Made by a program: the position numbers and the translations under genes. The notes beneath the pieces were generated by a model that was not told the origin of the DNA, searched no databases, and saw only the letters and a list, made by a program, of their open reading frames with translations. From Campylorhamphus procurvoides (Eukaryota > Chordata > Aves > Passeriformes > Dendrocolaptidae), in the NCBI GenBank assembly GCA_013396655.1, contig WBMV01004889.1, positions 418,063 to 482,062 on the forward strand: a DNA stretch of 64,000 nt. Reading direction: 5' to 3'. Positions 55,201 to 64,000 of the stretch are shown in pieces; the first letter of the stretch is position 1; each line of letters starts with the position of its first letter.

Positions 55201-56224
55201 TGTTTCACTTTTCATTCAGGAACACCATGATGTTTGGTCAATTTGTTACTCTTTTGGTGTAATGTTTTGCAACATTCTTGCAGTTAAAGTTAGATTAAAT
55301 TTTTCTGAATGTTTGGAAAAAATTATTCCTCTGTATTCAACAAGAAAGATGGATTAATTAATTTTTTGAACTAATGCAGTTATTCAGCAGAGACTTTTTT
55401 TTTAACTTGATATTCATCTGGTTTAATTAAGAAAAAATATCTACTTTAAGATTACAGAAGTCTTAGAGAAAGTAAAGCAAGAAACAGAAGAGAAAGGAAG
55501 CAGTATGACTGATGGTGGTAAGTACGTTTTTGCTTCAAACCAAATACTCTTTTTCTTAGTGCCAGGTACATAATTGGTACTTTATTAAAGCAAAATAAAA
55601 CGAGCAATTTTAAGTAGCAATATGATGCAGCAGCAGCATCATACTGGAAAGTGAGAGATTAGAAACAAAGAGTGGAGAACAAAACATTTAATAGGTTTTC
55701 ACAAGTAAGATGACCCTCCTTTGAAGATGTTTTTTGTTCTCTACCAAACTTCAAGTCAGCTATGGGGATGAGCCTTTCAGCTGAGCAAAACATATCATTG
55801 AAATACCTGTCTTAATGTTGATGCACACCTTTATGAAGATCTTAGATGTCGAGAACAAAATTATCATTGCCTATTTCTGTCTTTAGAGTGTTTTGCATGT
55901 TGGAAATTATGTATCAGTACAATTATGTCTTTAGAACGCCCTTTTGTTCATTCAGCTCTTCAAATGTAAGGAGTGACTTACAGAAAACAATGCTTTTGGG
56001 TTAAGTAGCTGACTGAGTTGCACTGTTTATCTTTTTTTTGAACAGCTCCTCTAGTGAAGATTAAACAGGCCTTAACAAAATTGAAGCAAGAAACCGTTCA
56101 GATGGACATACAAATTGGTGTGATGGAACACACATTACTCCAGTCAAAGCTGAAAGAGAAGTCTGATATGACTAGAGATATGCATGCAACAATGATTCCA
56201 GAAGCCACAGTAGGTGTCTATTAA
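40059..56224 (+). CDS. IFT57: Intraflagellar transport protein 57 (complete, 11 coding exons)
   Basis: IFT57 (HIPPI) is a peripheral subunit of the IFT-B complex that carries cargo along the ciliary axoneme; it binds IFT20 and was also described as a HIP1 partner. The exons join to 1,314 nt: 437 codons plus stop, against 429 residues remembered for human. An N-terminal calponin-homology-like domain (roughly residues 50-190, starting [15 protein letters not shown]) is followed by an acidic linker ([16 protein letters not shown]), a conserved middle ([30 protein letters not shown]) and a C-terminal coiled coil (about 260-425). The protein ends VGVY. The start is chosen for its strong Kozak context (A at -3, G at +4) and agreement with the family. 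The frame stays open upstream to 39966 but has no earlier ATG. All introns are GT-AG. An Arg/Glu repeat near the N-terminus is not in the remembered mammalian protein. Confidence 0.94.
40326..40384. repeat. 15-bp G-rich minisatellite in IFT57 intron 1
   Basis: Four tandem units of about 15 bp with the core ggatccagaggggag (atcc cores at 40330, 40345, 40360, 40375) lie 30 bp after the exon 1 donor. Read in the exon frame they give a DPEGR-type repeat, relevant only if intron 1 is retained. The plus strand has many GGGG runs. Confidence 0.8.
41715..42260 (-). mobile_element. CR1 LINE 3' fragment in IFT57 intron 1
   Basis: The plus strand begins agaatcacagaatttgctga then gttggaaggaacc, the reverse complement of a CR1 3' end. 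Matching CR1 tail follows for about 540 bp (ccaaccaccctctgagagaa; cctcttctccaggctgaac). It is the best-preserved CR1 copy in the window and is 5'-truncated. Confidence 0.9.
43047..43209 (+). CDS. IFT57: IFT57 exon 2: CH-like domain
   Basis: This 163-nt exon follows aaacag. It encodes [14 protein letters not shown], then [14 protein letters not shown], and ends ELRSF before gtaagt. These residues are nearly identical to the mammalian protein and fix the identity of the gene. Confidence 0.96.
44261..44379 (+). CDS. IFT57: IFT57 exon 3: CH-like domain
   Basis: This 119-nt exon lies between tattttag and gtacag. It encodes [16 protein letters not shown], then [19 protein letters not shown]. It is short and without a start codon; it was found by continuing the family sequence across the gap between exons 2 and 4. 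Phases match on both sides. Confidence 0.95.
45253..45343 (+). CDS. IFT57: IFT57 exon 4: acidic linker
   Basis: This 91-nt exon after atttcag encodes [12 protein letters not shown] and [15 protein letters not shown] before gtaggt. The acidic stretch corresponds to the mammalian EELEEE segment. Confidence 0.95.
47770..48210 (+). mobile_element. Ancient CR1/L3-type LINE fragment in IFT57 intron 4
   Basis: Short islands match the end of the ORF2 region of old amniote CR1/L3-family LINEs: gggctctgggctgatcacag, then gtcagcccagtgtg, then catcttgaaaactatgttca followed by ggtctgg. The order and spacing fit one diverged plus-strand copy. Open frames on the minus strand here are shadows. The left limit is uncertain. 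Confidence 0.55.
48575..48643 (+). CDS. IFT57: IFT57 exon 5
   Basis: This 69-nt exon after ccttaag encodes [19 protein letters not shown] and ends YRS before gtaagt. It lies 3.2 kb beyond exon 4, after the longest intron apart from those holding mobile elements. Confidence 0.94.
48948..49004. repeat. Perfect 25-bp A/T tandem duplication
   Basis: Two identical 25-bp units made only of A and T occupy 48948-48972 and 48973-48997, followed by the start of a third. They lie in IFT57 intron 5. Confidence 0.9.
49228..49350 (+). CDS. IFT57: IFT57 exon 6
   Basis: This 123-nt exon after tatacag encodes [19 protein letters not shown] and ends TVRTDNK before gtgcat. It is strongly conserved with the mammalian protein. 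Confidence 0.95.
51292..51363 (+). CDS. IFT57: IFT57 exon 7
   Basis: This 72-nt exon after tttttttag encodes [20 protein letters not shown] and ends ETR before gtatgt. It is the entry to the coiled-coil half. Confidence 0.95.
51965..52096 (+). CDS. IFT57: IFT57 exon 8: coiled coil
   Basis: This 132-nt exon after ttctag encodes [17 protein letters not shown] and [18 protein letters not shown], ending LLSE before gtattg. Heptads are clear. Confidence 0.95.
52984..53046 (+). CDS. IFT57: IFT57 exon 9: coiled coil
   Basis: This 63-nt exon after ttccag encodes [19 protein letters not shown] and ends SE before gtaaaa. The Gly-Gly break of the mammalian protein is kept. Confidence 0.94.
53783..53845 (-). 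mobile_element. Short CR1 LINE tail in IFT57 intron 9
   Basis: The motif agaatagttcagctggaagg followed by gacctacagtgatcatttag is the reverse-complement 3' end of a CR1 element. Only about 60 bp can be recognised. Confidence 0.6.
54590..55000 (-). mobile_element. Possible solo LTR of an endogenous retrovirus in IFT57 intron 9
   Basis: On the minus strand gaataaatacctttgctgct followed by aaaagaacaaactctc looks like the polyadenylation signal and R/U5 part of a retroviral LTR. The GC content and word use differ from flanking intron. Target-site duplications and exact TG...CA ends were not found by eye, so this is tentative. Confidence 0.35.
55451..55517 (+). CDS. IFT57: IFT57 exon 10: coiled coil
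   Basis: This 67-nt exon after ctttaag encodes [19 protein letters not shown] and ends TDG plus one base before gtaagt. The preceding 2.4-kb intron holds a CR1 scrap and a probable LTR. Confidence 0.94.
56046..56224 (+). CDS. IFT57: IFT57 exon 11: C-terminal coiled coil and stop
   Basis: This exon has 179 coding nt after tgaacag. It encodes [18 protein letters not shown], then [19 protein letters not shown], and ends VGVY with TAA at 56222-56224. The mammalian protein ends similarly (TGFY). Confidence 0.95.
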
Positions 56225-56470
56225 AATTATTCAGACCTGACTTGGTTTGCCCAAAATACAGTTATCTACCATTTGTTTTTTTGTGAATTTAGAGGTTTCC
56301 TTTTTTTGGGGGGTGAGGGATGTTGTTTTTTCTTGTTCCTTTTTACCAAGATGCTTGTCGTGCACTTTTTAAAGAAGTAATAGTCACACTTTGGACTCAA
56401 CATGGAGCCATGTTTAGTTTTGTTTTGTAAAGTTTTACTGCAGATCTTTTCCAAATACTCTAATAAATTC
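56225..56470 (+). terminator. IFT57: IFT57 3'UTR and probable polyadenylation signal
   Basis: AATAAA occurs at 56462-56467, about 240 nt after the stop codon, followed by a T/G-containing stretch (tgatgtctctgc). It is the first good hexamer downstream. Other, more distal sites cannot be excluded. Confidence 0.55.
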
Positions 56471-59400
56471 TTACTAATGATGTCTCTGCTTCACTGGAGA
56501 ATGTTATGGAGCGTGAAAGTCTATAGAATGATACTGAGAGCTTGCAATCTTGATACTCTACAGTGCTGAAAGGAAATTACTTGCAAAGGACTTGAAAGGG
56601 ATGTAAAATGTCTATTATTTCTATTTACATACATTTAGCATAAAGTAGTTATGGTATTGAAATATTACAGCATTACCCTTTCTAAAAGGCTGGGTCAAAA
56701 TTGATATCAGCTGCAACACTGCTTTTAACAGCAGCAATGTTATAAAAATCTATGCAAGACCAAAGAAGGTGGAAAGTACTGTTTGGAAACTACTGTGGCT
56801 TTCTAATTTTTTTCCATGTGTTGTCACTGTTTCAGAGTCACTTTATATTAGCATTGGGTCAAATGCTGCTTTCATTTATGGTATGTAGTAGACCTCTGTG
56901 GACATAATTTGGATTATTCTTGTTTTCTGTTCTTGTGTCAGAACACCTAATTTTGATCTCTGTGGAAGAAAAATGTTGCTAAATCTAGTTGAGTAATGTG
57001 GAATGAGAAAAAAAATGTAGGAGGAAGGGGTTGGAAATGTTATGGCAACAGGGGAGCTTGATTTGTCTTAGTGAATGTGTAGGTAGGGAGTGATTCTAGA
57101 TGTTATTGGCAATGAAGGAGAATGGAACAAAAAATAACCTTATTAAAGAACTAGTACATCCTTTTTGGTTCTGGTTGTTCATAAGTCATGGACAATATTG
57201 GTACAATTCCAGTGATATTAAAATCCTCCCCTAACTATCCTAGGCAATTCCCTTCATCTTATAAATAATTTCTCTCACTTAAAGGGGAGAAGTATTTTGC
57301 AGAATCAGTGGATCAGTTCTGTGTCTGAAAGTCAAGATACTTGACACAGTCAGTACCATGAGCCAGTTCCAGTTTGTTGATCTTGAGTATTTCATTTGCC
57401 AAAAAAAAAGCCCCAAACCCATTGGATACGTGAAAAGCTATATGTAAATGTCAAATATTATAATTTACCTGTGCAAACAACTGCTGAAAATCTCTATGAA
57501 TCATACTGGAAATTGGTTTCCAACTCTTTTTGCTGCCTACCTATATCCTCCCACATTCAGCTGAAATTAGAAGAATTATTATTCATGTTCCCTTTGTTAG
57601 ATGGTGTTGCTGCTGCATATTTACTTTTAGCAGTGGGGTTACTTAAGCTAAAGCAACCCCCTTCTGCATGGCTTGCAAAGCAGCTCACTGACACTTTTGG
57701 GTTGCAAATGTTGTGCTCTATAAGTGCTGTTTATGTAAATACTTTCCCAAAAAAACCTCATCCTTCATGCTAATATAACAAACACAATTAATCAAAACCC
57801 TTCCCTTACGAACTGAGCATCTTATTCTATTAGAAGGGAATCTGTTGAGACAAGCATGGCCAAAACCCCTCTAATGTCCAGAAAATCTCCGGAAGAAAAG
57901 CTAGATTCCTTTATGCCAAAGTAATTCTAAAATACCATGCTAATTATCTGTAATTGATCTACGTTGTTTTTAATAGTACTGTCTGAAACTGCATTAATTT
58001 AAGTAGGACACTTCTGTTGTTGTCTCAGGAGTGATACATGGCCTTTAATTGTCATCTGGCAAAAAGTGGCATTTGTCCCTTTAGACAGTGAAACCATTTG
58101 ACCCTGCTTTGAAAACAGTCTTACTGATCCGGCAAGTGGCCACTCCACCTTCCTCAAAAGCCTGAGGAGAGCAGTGAGGCCTGTCACGAGCAGCCTGAAA
58201 GGCCCTTCTAAAAAAGCAATGATCCGTGTAATTATTCCACTGCTGAATCAATGCAGGAAGCAGAAGTCACAGTAAAATTAAATCACTTAATTCACATTCC
58301 TTCCTACATTGCTCATTATCTAATGCAGAGTCAGAACTGAAGAGCACCAAAACAAAGGTGTCCCTAAGTTAGTAGGGTGCATGTGAAGCTGTGCTGTAAG
58401 AATCTCTCTTCTTCTGAAAAATATTTAGTGCAGAAGGACAGGACTGTTATAAGAGTTAACTTTTATATACAGCTTTCCTCTTCCAAGGTCTCTTTTCAGC
58501 ATTTTCAGTCTTCTGAAATGCATCAGCATGGAGGCATGATGTCACTGTCACATGTCATCTAGAAGTCAAAGACAAGTGAGCTGTAGACAGATCCAGAAGT
58601 CATGCAGAGGGACAAAGAAGGAGCTTCATTTGCTGACTGGTCAGAGAAGCCATGGATTTTGTCCTTGATACGAGGACTGCAATAGTTCAGCCTCATCCAC
58701 GGCCCAGGATGAGCTGACACTTTTGGGTACGTATTGTTGAGGAAGGCTCATCAGTACCCAGCTCGCTCTCTTGTGTGCACCCTCCAAGCTCCAGGAAAGG
58801 AACACTAGCAGCATATTACTTCTTAGAGTTTCTGTGGCTCTGAAATCCCTCTGAACCTCATAATGTGACTCAATGTCTCATTTCCCTGGGCTGTCTTTTC
58901 TCTAGGCTAGGATGTAAGTTCTGTACTGGAAACTGGACTTAGGGCTTGGTACCCTATTAGAGGTGCTGTTTACAGGCGATTTAGGATGTCTGAGAGTGAT
59001 GTTACATGCATTACCATCTTATATCCCCTTCTCCATTCTCTTCTAATGTCAGCAGATAGCATAAATTGCTGAATATTATGTGCTGTACTGGAGAAAATGC
59101 AAAGGGCAAGATTTTCATCTCTTAATCCAATTCTCTCATAGAGAACCTTGGTGTTGGTGACTTAATATTGAAAATGCAAGAGTTTAACAGTGGCTTTCAA
59201 CCTTATGCTGAGAATTCAGTGTTTCAGCAATGAGACAAGTTGAACTTGCATCAGGGAGTGGTGTTCAGGAAGGTGAATGAGAAGTTCATGTGAATTTGAG
59301 AAACTTCTCCCAAGTTAGAAACAACTCCTGGATCTGGTCAAAATATTCTCGCTCCTGTCTGCTGGTGGCGTTAAAGGCCTTCCCCTCTTCCCCTACCAGA

Positions 59401-62400
59401 AAGACAGGACTATCAGGGAAAATTCTTTCTTGAAAAGGGAAACAAATGTCCACCACTATTAAAGCTTGCCCCTTTTTTTTGAAGTACAGCTCTACTGTGC
59501 ACTATGACATACAAAAAAAAAAATCACTGTATTGCTAATTGTAAGTTACAATAAGAGCAATTAAGTCATCTCTGCATGACCTATAAAAAAGACTAGGCAT
59601 AAATGAAGAGCCTGTATGTGAATGTTTCCAGTTTCTGCACTCTTTGAATTTTGCATCCCAGTTTTGCAGCCTGGGCTTCTCTCCAAGTTTGACAAATGTT
59701 AATTAAAAAAAGGAGGAATTAGTGTGATGCTGTGTCTTGTCACACTGGCTCTGTGCCTCTCGCAGAATGTCAATGCTGCACTGTGCCTCCACGGGGCAGC
59801 TGCACGTGCATGCGCACACTCCCGCCTCTCCTTTGGCTGCAACCACCAGCAGACCTCGGCAGCATAACAACAGGACTGTGAAAACCCTGCCCTAGTTCCT
59901 GCAGCGTCACTGCTGCTGTACACTTTCTTGGTAAAGAATTAGTGTTTTAGGAAATGGCTGGGTGGTTTCCGACAAAGACTTGGAATAAATGTGGGGAAAA
60001 GTTTATCAGTACCTGTGAGGCTAAGTAAGAGGATATGAGCACTGGCTTTTCTGCATGTGTACTGCTCATAGGTGGGGAGTTTCCACAGAAGGCTTTAAGA
60101 TAACAAAGGTTATTTTCGCCTACCATTTCCTCCTTCCAATGTATTTCTTCATTCAGCGAATGCCATTACCAGGGCTTTTTCTGGTATTAGCTAATACTTA
60201 GCTATTGCTCCAGGGCTTGGTGTCGCTGGAAATGTCTGTCTTTCAGCCTCCCAGTAACAGCCCTACCATTTTGCAATGATTCCCACGCAACACTGGAGTG
60301 AGCAGAGTTGAGAGCTTTTTATTAAGAGAAGTAACAATTTGAATAATGCTAGTCTTTCACTTACTGCCTGGTTTTACTCTGTTCTTTTTCATTCTCAATC
60401 TCAGGAATTAAGAATGGTTGTATCTCTCTACTCTTAGAAGTGGCTGAGACATGCTAGTTCACTCACATCTTAGTTACCTCTTGTAAAAATCAACAAAGGT
60501 GAATATTTTAAGGTCAGAAGGGCAGAATAATTGTTTCTAATAATAATCCTCTTGATGAGTCACTAATTGCAATTGTTCATTTGAAAATATTTTCCTGTTT
60601 CTGTGGCTTTCAAAGGATGACAGTACTTTAAATGACATCTTAGTGTTACATAGTAGTAACACAACTATTTAAACTGTGGATTGTAGGCATCCCCTGGATC
60701 AAAAGTTTCCCATCCCTCCTCTAGTTTTGGGGCAGAAGTTTCTCGTTGTGTCTTGGTATGGGGGCTCTTGTAAGGTTTTGGGAGTCCTCTCTAGTCTTCT
60801 CTCAGCATTGCTGATTCATGAGTATTTTACCTCCTTTGAAAGAATCCATTTGGGAAAGAATAAAGTCAGTAGTCAGACCAAGGCAGACAGGCTGTTTGTG
60901 AAATTTTCCCAGACTCTAGTGCCAAAAAATGGTGCTGAAGGTTTCAAGAGGTTTGTCAGGATCTGTAGGTCATTGTTTCCATTGTTACAGAAGTGCACAA
61001 GTTCCTAGTATGCTGGCAGGAAGGATTTCTGCCGAATTTGATAAATGCTATCTAACAAAAGTAAAAACAATGAAAACTCTGTGTCACTCATTGATTTTCT
61101 ACTAATCTGTCCAGTGGCCATTTCATTACAGCCTTCTATAGAATGCCCATATTATAAGCTCAAGTAAAACATTGTTGAAGATTTTCATCATCTTCAGCTA
61201 TATTGACAATAAAGAATAAAAATTACTCTTCTGAGAAGACTTTTTCTGTAGCAGAAAGATATACTCTAGGTGTGGCAGGTTTGAAGGTTCTTTCTATAAG
61301 TCGTCCAGTACACTGACTTTTCTGTTTGAATAAGAATGTACTTAATACCTGAATACATGTTTGGGTTTGTGAGAACTCTGTTCAAAAAAGAACCACAGGT
61401 AACTGTCTTAGAGAAGATAAACTATTGAAAGTAAGTTCAATTTTCTCTCAGTTATGAACAGGATTGATACACAGGTAACAAATTCAGATAGATAGAATGA
61501 AAAAGCTTCCTTTAAGAAGCTCTTTGATGTTATCTTTGCTTCAATATAGAAAACATGCCTTCACTTAGTTGTATTCCATTTGTTGCTTCTAGTTAAGCTT
61601 CATTCCTCCGAGCTGCACAGTGTGCTCCTCTGTGATGATGTTTCCCTCCAAATAATTGGAAGTTTGACATGACCTGAATATAACCCATGCGATCTGTCTG
61701 AGCTTCTGCTAACCAGGTGCATGTCTGTAGGGTGCCACGTGTAAGCAGCCGCTGCTGACATCGATTCAGTGTGGGTGTCAAGAGCAGATGAGAAGCAGGA
61801 AGGTGCCCCCACCTATCCTGCCACAGAAACCTCAGCTTCTCTACAGAGCATTTAAGAAAACCCTGTAGAAGGCTGGTCAGATTGCATTTGCTATTACAGC
61901 TACATGCAGCAGGAGGTGAACACCATGGTGCTTGTCACTCTTCTGCTAAAAGCAGCTAATCAAAACTCAATATCTCACTGATTGCTCTAATCAGGGGGAG
62001 GAGAAAGTGGTGATGGTCTCTGCCCAGGCAAAAAGCCAGAAAATAAACACAGAAGTTGCTCACAAATTCAACTGTTCTCCTGGGAAACTCAAACTCTTGG
62101 CTTGTTCTTGGGGTCAGGCTAAACGTTATTCTGAGTCAGGACTGGCTTTCCTGTTTCACCTGTGTTTTTCCAGATCTTCACCACCTCTCTCTTCATATGC
62201 AATACCCTTTATGCCTAAAGCCTCAGAACTCTGGATGGATCTGCTTATCTCTTTGTCTGGAGTTCAGACACTTTTATGTTGCCTTATGTAACTCTTCAAA
62301 TACCCTTATATTTCAATCACCTTCTTCTGCAAAAACTTCCTTTTTGTCTGCACCGTGAAGAGCTGTACTGACAAGCCAGAGTTTCAAAGCAGCTTAACTT

Positions 62401-64000
62401 GACCTTTATCAGCATGAGTTTTGGCTAGAAGTGGGGAACCATTCATGTGTGAAAAAAGTTGTTTTGTCCAGTGCTGGAAGAAAAGAAGAAATTCAATAAG
62501 ATATGGCCACAGAATGTAGCCTTTAGAAAGCTGTAATATTCCCTGCAGAAGCCAGATTTTTATCCTGTGGCCACTTACTGTGGGGTGTCTCTGAACACCT
62601 GAATCTGCCTTCCTGACTTTAGCAGAGTGACAACAATAAAAAGCTTCAATATAGGAATGAAAAGGACCCATGGCATACAGAAAGATCTGTCACAACAGTT
62701 ACTGAGTTGGCATCTGAGATGAACCATGGCATTTATTTTGTAGTTACTTGGAACGCAAAATACCAGTTTTATCAGTGAGGGACCTTCTGACAAGCAAAAG
62801 ATAAAGCTTTACTATGGTAAAGGATTATGCACTCTTTTTATGAAACTCCATTCTATGTTTCGCCCCAGAAAATGCTGGTACCTCCTTTTCATTGTGTCTT
62901 AAGTGTGGTAGCTCCATTATACAGATCCTGATCTTTAAACCATACTTTGGCAAATGTGTGATCAATTATGCTTTACTCAGTGCCATAATTGTTTACAACC
63001 ACCACAGTCTTCCACTGGGTGAAGACACATTTATTACAGACAATGGTGCCAGTACTAGTCTGTTCTTATTGGCCATTTGAAAACAAAAGCCAGACAAAAA
63101 GGCATCTGTTTTCAGTGGCTGAGCAGGTTAGTACTGAAAATCACTTCTTGGTGCTTTTCACCCTATGTTGGAATACAGCTGCCAGCACTCAGGGACCCCT
63201 TTCATTCAGGTCCACCTCCCTAGAAGAACTGTGGTGGACACTGTTTGAGGCTAATTCTAGCTCTGACCTGCCTTCCACAAGCTGTTCAGGCAAGTTTTCA
63301 CACTGAGTCATTGGAGCCCTACAAATGGTGTATTCAGTTAAAACAGCCAAGAGTGTCAAAATGAGTCAGATTTTCAAGCGACAATTGCTATTTTGAGTGA
63401 CTGTTTTGCATTACTCTTACCAGGACACCCAGAAACCAGCAGTGTTTAAGCTTATTTGCTAATCTCTGTGTCCCACCACATGACCAGCGTGGGCAGTTAC
63501 ATCACTAGTATCACTGAGCCACACCTTGCTCTTACCCAGAAATCATATTCCCAGGCATATGTGTAACCCTGTGAAGAGGGAGGGACTGTGGATATCAATG
63601 ACGAGTTTCAGGCAAAGAAAGGCATTGTTTTCAGTGGCCAGCCTGACTTGCAGACCATACACCCAGTGCCTCGGCCTTGGAGAGGGCTGAAAATGGAACT
63701 GAGATCCTACAGGCATGTGCAACAGTACTGGCCTGCAGAGGGAAGAAAGTCTGTCCACTTCCATGGACAGACTCAGAAGACAAGCTGGTGAACACGAGGA
63801 AACAATTGGATGTGCCCATGCAGAGAAACAATGCCAGGAAAGAAATGGTAAGGCTGCAGCATGGGAAAAGTGATCATTAGCTGGAGGAGGCTCTTCCTGT
63901 GATGCAGAGGAGTAGAATGGACCTGCAGTTGCAGAGAAAGCCAAAACAAAGAAACATTGGAGTGAGTCTATTTGCTATGAGAGTGAACAACAACAGAAAA
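56471..64000. other. Intergenic DNA downstream of IFT57, no gene recognised
   Basis: About 7.5 kb was read on both strands. Open frames, the longest 133 codons on the minus strand at 63543-63944, show no domain, codon bias or splice-linked partner. A slightly CpG-richer patch lies at 59740-59900. In mammals CD47 is next in this direction; none of its Ig or membrane-spanning exons is seen. Confidence 0.5.

Noticed and set aside
57396..57773. 125-codon plus-strand open frame in the intergenic region
   Set aside because: It has no recognisable domain and AT-rich codon use like the surrounding non-coding DNA. No splice-linked partners or upstream promoter were seen.
63543..63944. 133-codon minus-strand open frame near the window end
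   Set aside because: Composition and overlapping open frames on both strands suggest chance. No domain or homology was recognised. A terminal exon of a gene beyond the window cannot be excluded.

Overview
The window is vertebrate nuclear DNA, almost certainly from a bird. The evidence is long spliced genes with GT-AG introns, several truncated CR1 LINE tails (the dominant avian interspersed repeat), a decayed ERV pol fragment, and gene content that matches amniote MYH15-IFT57 synteny. Nothing bacterial is present (no operons, no CRISPR). The species cannot be read from the sequence.

Region 1 (1-32.25 kb, + strand) is the 3' four-fifths of a sarcomeric myosin heavy chain gene, assigned to MYH15 (the ventricular-type myosin of birds). 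Thirty coding exons were placed by hand. They start with the last 29 nt of the exon ending the cardiomyopathy loop and finish with a 5-codon terminal exon and TAA at 32043-32045. All junctions are GT-AG. The joined frame is open for 1,527 complete residues and covers the relay helix, loop 2, reactive thiols, converter, both IQ motifs and the whole coiled-coil rod. Most exon lengths equal those of canonical sarcomeric MYH genes, with three structural departures: two extra introns and one fused exon.

Region 2 (32.25-39.9 kb) is intergenic. It contains an inactivated ERV pol remnant (RNase H and integrase, minus strand), long AT-rich DNA without a recognisable gene, and a CR1 copy ending next to the following promoter. 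In mammals HHLA2 lies between MYH15 and IFT57; no Ig-like coding exons were recognised here.

Region 3 (39.9-56.5 kb, + strand) is a complete IFT57 gene (intraflagellar transport IFT-B subunit): 11 coding exons and 437 codons plus stop. Its TATA-less CpG promoter packs a heptanucleotide G4-type repeat, a GC box, an RFX X-box-like motif and a YY1-like motif over the start codon into about 100 bp. Exon 1 encodes an Arg/Glu repeat made from a GGGAAC/GGGAAA purine repeat. Introns hold young CR1 pieces, an ancient CR1/L3-type LINE and a probable LTR.

Region 4 (56.5-64 kb) is intergenic with no gene recognised. In mammals CD47 follows IFT57 in this direction, but none of it is visible here.

MYH15 and IFT57 are unrelated in function (thick-filament motor versus ciliary transport). 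They share only ancestral linkage and orientation. The best leads are the sharply bounded GC3-rich tract inside MYH15 exon 16, the altered MYH exon structure, and the compact ciliary-type promoter and repeat-coded N-terminus of IFT57.
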